NCBI GenBank assembly: GCA_910583985.1
Contig: CAJTYA010000021.1
Span: 1-30,795, forward strand
DNA length: 30,795 nt
Reading direction: 5' to 3'
Source of the DNA: an uncultured Alistipes sp.
GTDB taxonomy: Bacteria > Bacteroidota > Bacteroidia > Bacteroidales > Rikenellaceae
Shown here: positions 14,642-22,203 of the stretch, in pieces
Position numbering within the stretch: the stretch's first letter is position 1
How the letters are laid out: each line of letters starts with the position of its first letter
Notes under the pieces: generated by a model
What the model was told of the DNA's origin: nothing
The model's database searches: none
Seen by the model: only the letters and a program-made list of their open reading frames with translations
Translations under genes and position numbers: made by a program

Positions 14642-15450
14642 ATGAAAACCGTCGCGATGCGGCTGTCGGCCGCTTCGCTGACTTCCTGCGGTGCACGGCG
14701 TTGTGCGGTCGATCCGTCGGGCGACTGACGGGCGGCATCTGTTCGTATCGGAACGGCGCCGAGGGGTTGGATTTCCATTTCGGCTCCTGTCGGACACAAT
14801 ACGGTTTTGTCGGCATCGACCGGCATGCCCGCCGCATCTTGCGGAAGACGGAGGGCGATCCTGCGCGGGACACGATTCTTTTTTCCGGATGCCGGTTTTT
14901 CTACATCGGTCGGCGCTCCGAGCCTTCTTGCCTGCGGGAGAAGAAAGACTGTCCGCTGAGTCCTTTCGGCCGTCGGAATCGCGTCTCGCTGCCCGTGCCG
15001 GAGATGCGCGATCTGCATCGCAGCGGGCTCGCATCCGAAGAAGCGTTCCTCCGCAAGGAGGACCGGGGCCGGAACGATCTGCCGCGTTCCGTGCGCGAGT
15101 TGCTGCGATCGACGCACATGCCGCGGAAAACGAAAGTCTTCCCTCGCCGGAAAACCGTACTGACGGAATACCGCATCCCGTGGCGGGACCGTCGTATTTC
15201 GATGATCTTCGTCGGGCACGAGTATAACGGGAAAGACGGACTGCACTCGTGGAAAGGCGGCGTTTTCCGCAATCCGGCCGCCTCCGACAACCTCGGATAC
15301 CGGGGCGCGGGATGGCGGTTCGATTTGCGCATGACGTGCGAGAATGCGATGCGGCTGTCGTGTCCCGGCGGGAGCGACCGGGCGAAAAGGGCGACGGAAA
15401 CGGACGATGCGCGTCGGCATGCGGAGGATAAGGAGGCGCCCTCCCTCTGA
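14642..15450 (+). pseudogene. Frameshifted lipoprotein remnant, possible FGE-like C-terminus
   Basis: From the ATG at 14642 the sequence reads a lipoprotein signal (MKTVAMRLSAASLTSCG, lipobox LTSC) but stops at TGA 14726-14728. A different frame then stays open to TGA 15448-15450. From about 14990 that second frame has codon use like the real genes. Its end, with KGGVFRNPA, YRGAGWRFD and a final MRLSC, loosely resembles the C-terminal half of formylglycine-generating-enzyme (SUMF1-like) domains, where RGGSW...YR...GFR is typical. The simplest reading is one gene broken by a frameshift between 14645 and 14728; a sequencing error or two unrelated frames are alternatives. Upstream start ATG 14615 is also in frame with the signal. 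The neighbours to the right are also exported lipoproteins. Confidence 0.4.
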
Positions 15451-15562
15451 AAACCGGGGCCGCGAGGCAGTGCAATGCGAATGTCGCTGCGGTTTTGCCA
15501 GCGTTCGTTCCGCGACCGACGAACGGTCGGGCCGCAGAGTACGGGGCGGAAAACATAGCTCG

Positions 15563-15610
15563 GTCGGAGCGCCCTCCGACTTGTACGACGGACGGCCGTG
15601 GGGCCGTCCG
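15563..15610 (+). promoter_or_regulatory. Two tandem hairpins upstream of the GH99-like gene
   Basis: GTCGGAG (15563-15569) pairs with CTCCGAC (15574-15580), and CGGACGGCC (15589-15597) pairs with GGCCGTCCG (15602-15610) over GTGG. They end 35 bases before the ATG at 15646. With no T-run they may be a leader structure, an operator or a poor terminator of the remnant upstream. Confidence 0.4.
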
Positions 15611-15645
15611 GAAAGACGAACCATAACAACCTAACCGAAACGAAT

Positions 15646-16704
15646 ATGAAAAACGAAACGATTTTCCGACTTGCGGCGACGCTGTGGTTCGCCGCTGCGA
15701 GTCTCGTCGGCTGCGCTGCGGCGGATGAAAAGAGCTCGTCTGCCGAGAGCGGACCGCAGGGGCCCGTGGCTCCGTCCGAGCGCGAAGTGGGCATCGCCTA
15801 CGGCCTGTGGGCCGACCGCGACCTGTGGAACGGCAAAACGTGGGACAAGCCCGCGCAAGGCGAGTACGACTCGCGCGACAGGCGCGTCATTCGCCGCCAT
15901 GCCGAACAGCTCGCCGAGGCGGGCGTCGATTTCATCTGGCTCGACTGGTCGAACAACGTCACCTACGACCCCGACGAATTGTGGGTGGGTGGCAAGCAGG
16001 ATTTGATCGAAGACGCCACGGCCATCCTCTTCGACGAGTACCGGAAGATGGGGAAACGGGGCATGGCTCATCCCAAAATCAGCATCTTCATCGGCGTGAC
16101 CGGCGCTCCGGAAGCCGTCTCGGACGGCCGTCTTCAGAAAAAGGCCGACCAAGTGTGGCGGATGTACGCCGGCCATCCGCTCTATAAAGACATGATGCAG
16201 CTCTATCTGGGCAAGCCGCTGCTGGTCGTCTATGTCGATACGCCCTCGCCGTGGCAGCAGGGGCTCCCGCAGTGGGACGACGATCGCTTCACGGTGCGCT
16301 GGATGACGGGTTTCGTCACGGAGCAGCCTCCGCTCCGGACCCCGGAGGGCGTGAGCCGTTACGGCTACTGGTCGTGGGAGGACAGGGGCGAACAGACCTA
16401 TCCCCTCCATGAGGGCCGTCCCGAAACGATGGTCGTCTGTGCCGCGACGCGGCCGCAGGGCGAACCCGGCGACGAAGGCTATATTCCGGCCCAAGGACGG
16501 CGCGACGGCGAAACGTTCCGCGAACAGTTCGCGCGTGCCCGGAAGATCGGGACCCGCTTCGCGATGGTCGTTTCGTGGAACGAGTGGACCACAGCCGAGC
16601 AGCCCAGCCTCGAAGTGAGCAAGGACATCGAACCGTCGCAGCAGTTGGGCGATGCCTATCTGAAACTGCTCGCGGAGGAAATCCGTCTGTTCAAAACCGA
16701 ATAA
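15646..16704 (+). CDS. Exported lipoprotein, GH99/GH71-like glycoside hydrolase
   Basis: The 352-residue product begins with a lipoprotein signal (KNETIFRLAATLWFAAASLVGC, Cys23). The body resembles TIM-barrel proteins of the GH71/GH99 endo-glycosidase type: an early HAEQLAEAGVDFIWLDWSNN strand-helix unit, IFIGVTG and LLVVYVD strands, and a C-terminal SWNEW motif (W311, E313) as in GH99-like proteins. Catalytic residues cannot be assigned safely. The protein would act at the cell surface or in the periplasm on a glycan, but the substrate is unknown. The start at 15646 gives the lipoprotein signal; the frame stays open upstream without one. It lies 427 bases before a GH127-like lipoprotein on the same strand, and the two could act on one polysaccharide. 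Confidence 0.7.
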   Translation: MKNETIFRLAATLWFAAASLVGCAAADEKSSSAESGPQGPVAPSEREVGIAYGLWADRDLWNGKTWDKPAQGEYDSRDRRVIRRHAEQLAEAGVDFIWLDWSNNVTYDPDELWVGGKQDLIEDATAILFDEYRKMGKRGMAHPKISIFIGVTGAPEAVSDGRLQKKADQVWRMYAGHPLYKDMMQLYLGKPLLVVYVDTPSPWQQGLPQWDDDRFTVRWMTGFVTEQPPLRTPEGVSRYGYWSWEDRGEQTYPLHEGRPETMVVCAATRPQGEPGDEGYIPAQGRRDGETFREQFARARKIGTRFAMVVSWNEWTTAEQPSLEVSKDIEPSQQLGDAYLKLLAEEIRLFKTE

Positions 16705-17131
16705 CCGGGGCCCGGATGCCGTGCGGGAGGCGAGTCCTTCGTTATCGTCGGGAGGGCATCGCCGTGCGTTTTTACGGATTTTCTCGGCGCGGACGGTCCG
16801 CGGCGGTGTTCGGCCTCTGTCGTTTCCCGTCTGCCCGCCGTTGCCTCCGTGCCGATGGTGTCCGCTCCCGATCCGGCGGGGCTGGGTTCGCGCTTCGTCC
16901 GGCGCTTGTCCGGGCGGCCGTCGGGGCAGGGACTCGTATCCGTCGTTTTACCGGTCGGAAAAAACCGGATGCCCCGTCGGTCTGTCCGCGGGGAACGGTT
17001 CGGAGCGCTGCCGGGAGAGCGACGAAAAGGAAGCCCTCCGGCGGGGTAGCGGATAAGGATCGCCGGTGCGCCCGCCGATGGCCGCGCCTCCCGGAAACGA
17101 GCATGATCGACAAACCGAAAATTTACGATAA
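16705..17131. other. GC-rich spacer, no gene recognised
   Basis: Open frames exist but have repetitive Arg/Gly/Pro composition and no family resemblance. A minor fold-back (CCGGT ... ACCGG around an A-run near 16950-16967) is seen, but no terminator of quality. No TAnnTTTG box was found near the following gene. Confidence 0.35.
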
Positions 17132-18862
17132 ATGAAGAAAATGGTACGAAAAGGCATCCTCGCGCTGGCGTTCTCCGGCGCGTTGTTCGGATGCGAATCG
17201 AAGAACGAATCCGCGCTGCGTCCCGCCGGTTTCGAAAACGTGCGCGTCGGCGGCGAACTCGCCGAGCGGGTGAATCGCAATTTCGACCGGATGGAGAGCG
17301 AGCTGTACCGTCCGGAAAACGTGTACTGGACCGAAGAACAGTCCAACGGATGGCCGGCCGACAAGGAGGGCCGGACGATTCTGGCCCTCGTGCTCGATGC
17401 CCGCGCGTCGGGACGCCAGCCCGTCTATCTCGATGAGTTGATCGCGCTGTTGCCCGAACATCTCAACGAAAGGGGGTACATGGGTACGATCCACGAGGGA
17501 GTGGACGAACAGCAGCTCTCCGGTCACGGCTGGCTGCTGCGCGGGCTCTGCGAGTATTACGAATGGACCGGCGACCGGCGCATGCTCGACATCGGACGGG
17601 GCATCGCCGAGAATCTGTTCCTTCCCGTACTGCCCTACGTGGCGGACTATCCCGTCGAGCCCGACTCCCGCATCGCTGGGGCCGGCGACATGAGCGGCAC
17701 GACGCAGAACACGGTCGACGGCTGGCGGCTTTCGTCGGACGTAGGCTGCGTGTTTATCGGCATGGAGGGATTGATCCACTATTACAAGCACGATCGCGAT
17801 CCCCGGATACGGGCGTTGATCGACGAGTTGATCGGGCTCTATCTGCGCATCGACCTCAAGGGCATCCGTGCCCAGACCCACGCTTCGCTGACGGCTCTCC
17901 GCGGATTGCTCCGCTATGCCGACATCGTGCAGGATGCGACGCTGCTTCCCGAAGTCGAGAAGCGCTGGACGCTGTACAAGCAGTACGGCATGACCGAAAA
18001 TTTCGAGAACTACAACTGGTTCGAACGCTACGATACGTGGACGGAACCCTGTGCGATCGTCGATTCCTATCTGGTCGCCGTGCAATTGTGGATGAAGACC
18101 CGCCGGCCGGAATATCTCTCCGATGCCGAACGGATCTATTTCAACGGCATCGCCTGCACGCAGCGGGCCAACGGAGGTTTCGGCTGTGACAAGCCCGTGG
18201 GCGTCGCGTTCGACGCGCTCTCGATCCATGCTGACGAGGCGCACTGGTGCTGCACGATGCGCGGGGGCGAGGGGTTGGGCCGGGCGGCCGAGTATGCCTA
18301 TTTCGTGGCCGCCGACACGCTTTTCGTACCTTTCTATCGGGAGAATGCCCTGCGGCTCGCGGACCGGTCTCTGGCCGTGGAGCAGCATACCGACTATCCG
18401 TTCGGTTCGCAGGTCGAACTGACGGTCGGCCAAAGCCCCGACACGCCCTTGACGATCGCCCTTTCGGCGCCCGACTATCTGCATGTCGAAAGCCTGTGCG
18501 TGAACGACGAGCCGGTATCGACCGCCGTACAGGACGGATTCATGACCCTTACCCGCCGTTTCGCTCCGGGCGACCGCATTGTGCTGACGTACCGGTTCGA
18601 TGCGGCATGGACCGGTCCCGACAACCGGGACATCGGCGACTCGGCCGTGCGGAAGGCCGTGTACGGTCCGCTCGTGCTCGGCGCTCCGAACGGCCGGCCT
18701 ATAGGGACGAATGCCGACGCCCCGTTGCGCAAAACCTCGGACGGCTGCTGTTTCGTTATCGAAGGGACGCAGGACACGCTGACCCCGCTCTACCATCTGC
18801 TTGATCCGGGCGTCTCGTCCGCTGCGGGATTCCGCCGCGAAGTGCTGGTCCGCAGGCTGTAA
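17132..18862 (+). CDS. GH127/DUF1680-like glycoside hydrolase lipoprotein
   Basis: The 576-residue protein starts with a lipoprotein signal (KKMVRKGILALAFSGALFGC, Cys21) and has the (alpha/alpha)6-barrel pattern of DUF1680 proteins. GH127 beta-L-arabinofuranosidases use a zinc-bound cysteine nucleophile with an ExC motif and a CC pair. Here these correspond to E305-P-C307 (TEPCAIVDSY) and C373-C374 (HWCCTMRGGE), so the active site looks intact. A C-terminal beta region starts near residue 400. Sugar specificity is not readable from sequence; arabinose or another furanose is the family precedent. It is exported, like the GH99-like neighbour. No SusC/SusD pair is in the window, so it is not a canonical polysaccharide-utilisation locus. 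A 13-bp terminator follows. Confidence 0.82.
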   Translation: MKKMVRKGILALAFSGALFGCESKNESALRPAGFENVRVGGELAERVNRNFDRMESELYRPENVYWTEEQSNGWPADKEGRTILALVLDARASGRQPVYLDELIALLPEHLNERGYMGTIHEGVDEQQLSGHGWLLRGLCEYYEWTGDRRMLDIGRGIAENLFLPVLPYVADYPVEPDSRIAGAGDMSGTTQNTVDGWRLSSDVGCVFIGMEGLIHYYKHDRDPRIRALIDELIGLYLRIDLKGIRAQTHASLTALRGLLRYADIVQDATLLPEVEKRWTLYKQYGMTENFENYNWFERYDTWTEPCAIVDSYLVAVQLWMKTRRPEYLSDAERIYFNGIACTQRANGGFGCDKPVGVAFDALSIHADEAHWCCTMRGGEGLGRAAEYAYFVAADTLFVPFYRENALRLADRSLAVEQHTDYPFGSQVELTVGQSPDTPLTIALSAPDYLHVESLCVNDEPVSTAVQDGFMTLTRRFAPGDRIVLTYRFDAAWTGPDNRDIGDSAVRKAVYGPLVLGAPNGRPIGTNADAPLRKTSDGCCFVIEGTQDTLTPLYHLLDPGVSSAAGFRREVLVRRL

Positions 18863-18921
18863 GCCGCGGAGCCGTGCTGTGCGGAACGAATGGACACCCG
18901 TTCCGCCTGCGACATGACGGG

Positions 18922-18952
18922 AAAACGGCCGAGGTGCTTCCTCGGCCGTTTT
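18922..18952 (+). terminator. Strong terminator after the GH127-like gene
   Basis: AAAACGGCCGAGG (18922-18934) pairs perfectly with CCTCGGCCGTTTT (18940-18952) over TGCTT, giving 13 bp. A second hairpin, GCGGAACG / CGTTCCGC (18881-18888, 18899-18906), precedes it. Confidence 0.85.
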
Positions 18953-19234
18953 CGTAGGTCGTATTCAGGGAGAGACGGGATCGGACGGGAGCGAAAGGCC
19001 GTTTTCCCTCGCCTCGTCCGTTCGCTGTCCTTTCGTATTCTCCGACATGGAAAACGGACGGTCCCGGCAGGCAGTCCGTTCGCCGGCGCAGCCATCGGTT
19101 TTTCCCCGATTCCGTTTCGTCCGAACGGCATCGGAAAGGGGGGGGGCAGCGCCCTGTTCCCGTTCGACGGCTGGTCGATGCCCGTTCGATGCTCCGGTCG
19201 GCCATTGTCTCCTTATGCGACGCACCGACGTTCC
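18953..19234. other. Spacer between convergent genes, no gene
   Basis: GC-rich sequence without a supported gene, lying between the GH127 terminator and the tandem repeat. It is bounded by terminators on both sides (18922-18952 and 19591-19626), so it may be little transcribed. Confidence 0.35.
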
Positions 19235-19540
19235 GGGTGGCCGTTCCCGAACCCTGCCTCCGTCCTCAGCGACCACGGACCGCGTATGTCGGCGCTCCTC
19301 TCCCTGTTCCTGCGCAGTCGTCGGTGTCGTCCGGAAGGCGCGGCGGTACGGCTTCTTTTTATACTTCGGAATAAGTCGTCGCCCTTCGGGTGGTCGTTTC
19401 CGAACGCTATTTCCGTCCTCGCGACCACGGACCGCGTATGTCAGTGCTCCTCTCCCTGTTCCTGCGCAGTCGTCGGTGTCGTCCGAAAAGCGCGGCGGCA
19501 CGGCTTCTTTTTATACTTCGGAATAAGTCGTCGCCCTTCG
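19235..19540. repeat. Tandem duplication, unit about 152 bp
   Basis: Two direct copies abut: 19235-19387 and 19388-19540. Long stretches are identical, for example GACCACGGACCGCGTATGTC (19271 and 19423), CTCCTCTCCCTGTTCCTGCG, and a segment from GGCTTCTTTTTATACTTCGG through GTCGTCGCCCTTCGG (from 19350 and 19502). The right copy runs into a further partial match (GTCGTCCGTTTTTCG), hinting at earlier copies. An open frame crosses both copies on the minus strand, but it has no recognisable domain. Confidence 0.8.
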
Positions 19541-19590
19541 GTCGTCCGTTTTTCGAGGCCGGAAATCCGAAAGCCCGAAAACGGTTTCGA

Positions 19591-19626
19591 CCTGAGGGCG
19601 ACTCTCCGCGGAGGGTCGCTCTCAGG
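19591..19626. terminator. Large hairpin, probable bidirectional terminator near phosphatase 3' end
   Basis: A 16-bp stem with two G-T pairs starts CCTGAGGGCG and closes in CGCTCTCAGG, with a 4-base loop. On the plus strand CGTTTTTCC follows; on the minus strand CGTTTTCGG follows. It lies 76 bases after the alkaline phosphatase stop on the minus strand. Confidence 0.6.
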
Positions 19627-19702
19627 CCGAATCGTTTTTCCGGAAGAAACTATCCGCAGGCAGGAAAACCGGCGGGACTTTCTCCGGTCCGGAAAGTCCG
19701 GA

Positions 19703-20821
19703 TTATTTTTTCAGGTTCATCAACTCCGCGATCTTTTTGGGCAGGTCGGTGTTGTCCATCACGCCGTTGATTCCTTCGGCTCCGGTGCCGTACAGATAGA
19801 CCGGTACGAGCGTACCCGAATGACCCGTCGTGCCGAACTGGTATCCGATGCCGCTTTCCGAGAGCATGAAATCGGTCTTGTTGCTCGTAATCGAGAGTCC
19901 GCCGGTCTCGTGGTCGGCCGTTACGACGACCAGCGTGCCGGGATGCGTGTCGGCGAAATCCATCGCCGCGCCGATGGCCCGGTCGAAGTCGCGGGTTTCG
20001 GCCAGCGCGCCGGCCGAATTGTTGGCATGGCATTCGGAGTCGATCTGCGAGCCTTCGACCATCAGCACGAAACCTTTCTTGGATTTGGATGCCGCAGCGT
20101 TGTTCGACAGGATTTCCAGCGCTTTCTTCGTCGCTTCGCACAGGTAGTTTTCATCGCGGCCGTTGAGCACCGTGGGCATGTATTCGTCGGCGAAAAGTCC
20201 TACGACCTTGCCGCCGTCGATGCCTCGGAGCTCATCCATGCCGTACACTACCGTGTAGTCGCGGGCGCGGAGGTCGTCGATGAGCGTGCCGCCCTTGCCG
20301 TTGTCGGCTTCGAGAAATTTCTTGCCGCCCCCGAAGGCCACGTCCACGTCGCTGTCGACGAACTGTCTCGAAATCGCATCCAGTTCGCCCCGGCTCGCCA
20401 CATGGGCGTAGAAGGCGCCGGGCGTGGCGTGTTGCAGGTATACCGTCACGACGAGCCCTGTGGCGTATCCTTCCTCTTTGGCGCGGGCCATGATCGACTC
20501 GCAGTTCGCGCCGTCGGGCGTCATGCCCAGCATGCCGTTGTTCGTCTTGTGTCCCGTGGCCAAAGCCGTGCCGGCAGCGGCCGAATCGGTCACGCGGTTG
20601 TTGGCCGAGTAGGTCGAGATGAGCGCCACGTTCTGCGCCCGGTCGAACGCCGTCGGCACGAATCCGCCTTCAATCATCGCCATCGACACCTGCGAGAGAC
20701 CCATGCCGTCGCCGATGAGATAGATCACGTTTTTGATTTCCCCTTTCCCCTTGGCCTCCGACAGGGCGGGCGAGAGCGTCGCGACCGTGACGGCCAGCAG
20801 GCCTAAAAACATCTTTTTCAT
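19703..20821 (-). CDS. Alkaline phosphatase (PhoA-type), exported
   Basis: The 372-residue enzyme has a signal peptide (MKKMFLGLLAVTVATLSPALSEA) and the alkaline phosphatase core. Visible residues are the metal Asp in LIGDGMG, nucleophile S80 in DSAAAGTALATG, EGSQID with a following ECHAN, TADHETGG, and the final His in TGHSGTLVPV. These bind two Zn and one Mg and hydrolyse phosphomonoesters in the periplasm. It is shorter than E. coli PhoA (471), as in many compact alkaline phosphatases. The start at 20821 gives the signal peptide; the longer frame upstream lacks one. A TATCTTTA box 51 bases upstream is a weak promoter candidate. No Pho box could be identified. Confidence 0.93.
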   Translation of the reverse strand: MKKMFLGLLAVTVATLSPALSEAKGKGEIKNVIYLIGDGMGLSQVSMAMIEGGFVPTAFDRAQNVALISTYSANNRVTDSAAAGTALATGHKTNNGMLGMTPDGANCESIMARAKEEGYATGLVVTVYLQHATPGAFYAHVASRGELDAISRQFVDSDVDVAFGGGKKFLEADNGKGGTLIDDLRARDYTVVYGMDELRGIDGGKVVGLFADEYMPTVLNGRDENYLCEATKKALEILSNNAAASKSKKGFVLMVEGSQIDSECHANNSAGALAETRDFDRAIGAAMDFADTHPGTLVVVTADHETGGLSITSNKTDFMLSESGIGYQFGTTGHSGTLVPVYLYGTGAEGINGVMDNTDLPKKIAELMNLKK

Positions 20822-20871
20822 GTTCGAAACGTTATTTTGGTTAGTTATTCGAATGTTCCCGAACGATAGGC

Positions 20872-20879
20872 TAAAGATA
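20872..20879 (-). promoter_or_regulatory. Weak -7 box of alkaline phosphatase
   Basis: TATCTTTA on the minus strand differs from TAnnTTTG at the last base. It is the best candidate upstream of the start at 20821. Confidence 0.35.
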
Positions 20880-20951
20880 ACGTTTTTCCGCCGAACGGCG
20901 ATACGGTTTTTTCGTCCGGACACTTTTTTCTCGGAAAAACAGCGGTAATAA

Positions 20952-20982
20952 TTTGCGGGGAAAGAAATATTTGCTACTTTTG
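20952..20982 (+). promoter_or_regulatory. Promoter of the tRNA gene
   Basis: TTTG at 20952-20955, 19 bases, then TACTTTTG at 20975-20982: a perfect Bacteroidota primary-sigma promoter. The tRNA starts 20 bases after the -7 box. Confidence 0.8.
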
Positions 20983-21002
20983 CACTCGCAAACGCAAACG
21001 AT

Positions 21003-21076
21003 GGCGCGATAGCTCAGCTGGTTAGAGCGCAGGATTCATAATCCTGAGGTCGAGAGTTCAAGTCTCTCTCGCGCTA
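21003..21076 (+). tRNA. tRNA-Met (CAT anticodon)
   Basis: The 74-base cloverleaf is complete: acceptor GGCGCGA with TCGCGCT (the first pair is G-U), D arm GCTC/GAGC, anticodon arm CAGGA-TTCATAA-TCCTG with CAT at 21037-21039, T arm GAGAG-TTCAAGT-CTCTC, and discriminator A. CCA is not encoded. The unpaired-C1 feature of initiator tRNA is absent, so elongator Met is likely; a tRNA-Ile with modified C34 (lysidine) cannot be excluded by sequence reading alone. Confidence 0.92.
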
Positions 21077-21089
21077 CGAAATGCATCGG

Positions 21090-21120
21090 GCGCCTGTGAT
21101 TATATCGCAGGCGCTTTTTT
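21090..21120 (+). terminator. Terminator of the tRNA transcript
   Basis: GCGCCTG (21090-21096) pairs with CAGGCGC (21108-21114) and the stem extends inward through GAT/ATC. Six T follow directly. Confidence 0.9.
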
Positions 21121-21605
21121 CGTAGGCGCTCCCTGCGTTTCTCTCGGGAAAACCGATTCCGGAGCGCATGTCTTCTTTTCCGCGCGAATATCCTCCAAGG
21201 CGTGTCGCTATTGAGAACGGAGTCCGGATCTGTTGCCCGTGTCACGGGAAGGACCGGGCGAAACGTCGTGTCGTCCGTGATGCATGAGATGGCGCCGGCC
21301 GGTGTCCCGTCGGCGGGATCGGATCGGCCGTTCCGCGTTCGTGTCCGAGGGGAAGACGTCCTGCGCGATCGGATGCGGGTCGGTGCGAACCGTCCGGGGC
21401 GGGATGCCGCGGATGTGCGCCGGTCCGGACGGCGGGATTGCGGCGGCGTGTCGTTCCGCGGGGCGACGATGGGCTCGGGCGGTATTTTTTGTGCCGCGGA
21501 ACGTTTTTTTCGTTTTTTTGCAGAAATTCGTGTCCGTTTTTCGGTTCGGGTAAGACCTTTGCATAGGTTCGACCGAATGTCGAATCCGTAAAAAAAGACG
21601 CAACG
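21121..21605. other. Spacer between tRNA and PepSY-like gene, no gene
   Basis: Nothing codes convincingly in these 485 bases. The last 100 bases are richer in T and hold a promoter-like ACCTTTGCAT near 21556-21565, probably serving the PepSY-like gene at 21606. Confidence 0.35.
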
Positions 21606-22046
21606 ATGAAAAAAAGTATGATTCTTCTCGCCGGCCTGTTCCTGTTGGGAGCGACGGCCGTGTATGCGGGCGATGGTCGCCCCGTCTCTTCCGCACAGCT
21701 TCCGCAGCAGGCGCAACAGTTCATCCGGCAGCATTTCCCCAAGTCGAAGATCGCGCTGACCAAAGTGGATCGCGGCCTGCTGGATACCGAGTACGAGGTG
21801 GTTTTCGCCGACGGCTCGAAAGCGGAATTCGCCAAGGACGGCGAATGGAAAGAGGTCGTGTGCCGAAAATCGGTTGTGCCCGCCGGCATTCTTCCCGCCA
21901 AGATCGCCCGAAAGATCGCCGAACTCTATCCGAACGGCCGGGTGGTCGAGATCGACCGCGACAGCCGCGAGTACGAAGTGAAACTCTCGGACGGTACGGA
22001 ACTGACCTTCGACAGCGCGTTCGAGCTCGTCGACATCGACGACTGA
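21606..22046 (+). CDS. Exported PepSY-like (DUF2874) protein
   Basis: The 146-residue product has a signal peptide (MKKSMILLAGLFLLGATAVYA) and two tandem PepSY-like units: about 29-82 (LPQQAQQFIRQHFP ... EYEVVFADGSKAEFAKDGEW) and about 94-146 (LPAKIARKIAELYP ... EYEVKLSDGTELTFD). This matches DUF2874, a periplasmic family common in Bacteroidota and structurally related to beta-lactamase-inhibitor-like folds. No enzymatic role is known. A terminator follows, so it is monocistronic. Confidence 0.88.
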   Translation: MKKSMILLAGLFLLGATAVYAGDGRPVSSAQLPQQAQQFIRQHFPKSKIALTKVDRGLLDTEYEVVFADGSKAEFAKDGEWKEVVCRKSVVPAGILPAKIARKIAELYPNGRVVEIDRDSREYEVKLSDGTELTFDSAFELVDIDD

Positions 22047-22158
22047 GCGGCGGAAGCCGGCGTTTCCTCCTCGTGCGGATAGGCGGACGTCCTCTCCGTG
22101 CAGAAGAAACGTCGCCCGTTCGCGGTGCCGGTCCGCTTCGGGCGGACGATACAGAGAC

Positions 22159-22189
22159 AGGCCGCCTCGATCCGTCGGGCGGCCTTTTT
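22159..22189 (+). terminator. Terminator after the PepSY-like gene
   Basis: AGGCCGCC (22159-22166) pairs with GGCGGCCT (22178-22185), followed by a run of five T. It lies between convergent genes, 113 bases after the PepSY-like stop. Confidence 0.75.
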
Positions 22190-22203
22190 CCGTTGAGGCT
22201 TTC

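Noticed and set aside
13981..15624. 547-codon open frame on the minus strand across the repeat spacer and lipoprotein remnant
   Set aside because: Composition is Arg/Pro/Ser-rich, it runs through the tandem repeat, has no signal or domain, and is best explained by scarce stop codons in GC-rich DNA.
17123..18796. 557-codon open frame antisense to the GH127-like gene
   Set aside because: Antisense shadow; the plus strand carries the lipobox and cysteine active-site motifs.
18965..19501. 178-codon minus-strand frame across the 152-bp repeat
   Set aside because: Repetition explains the open frame; no signal, domain or promoter supports it.
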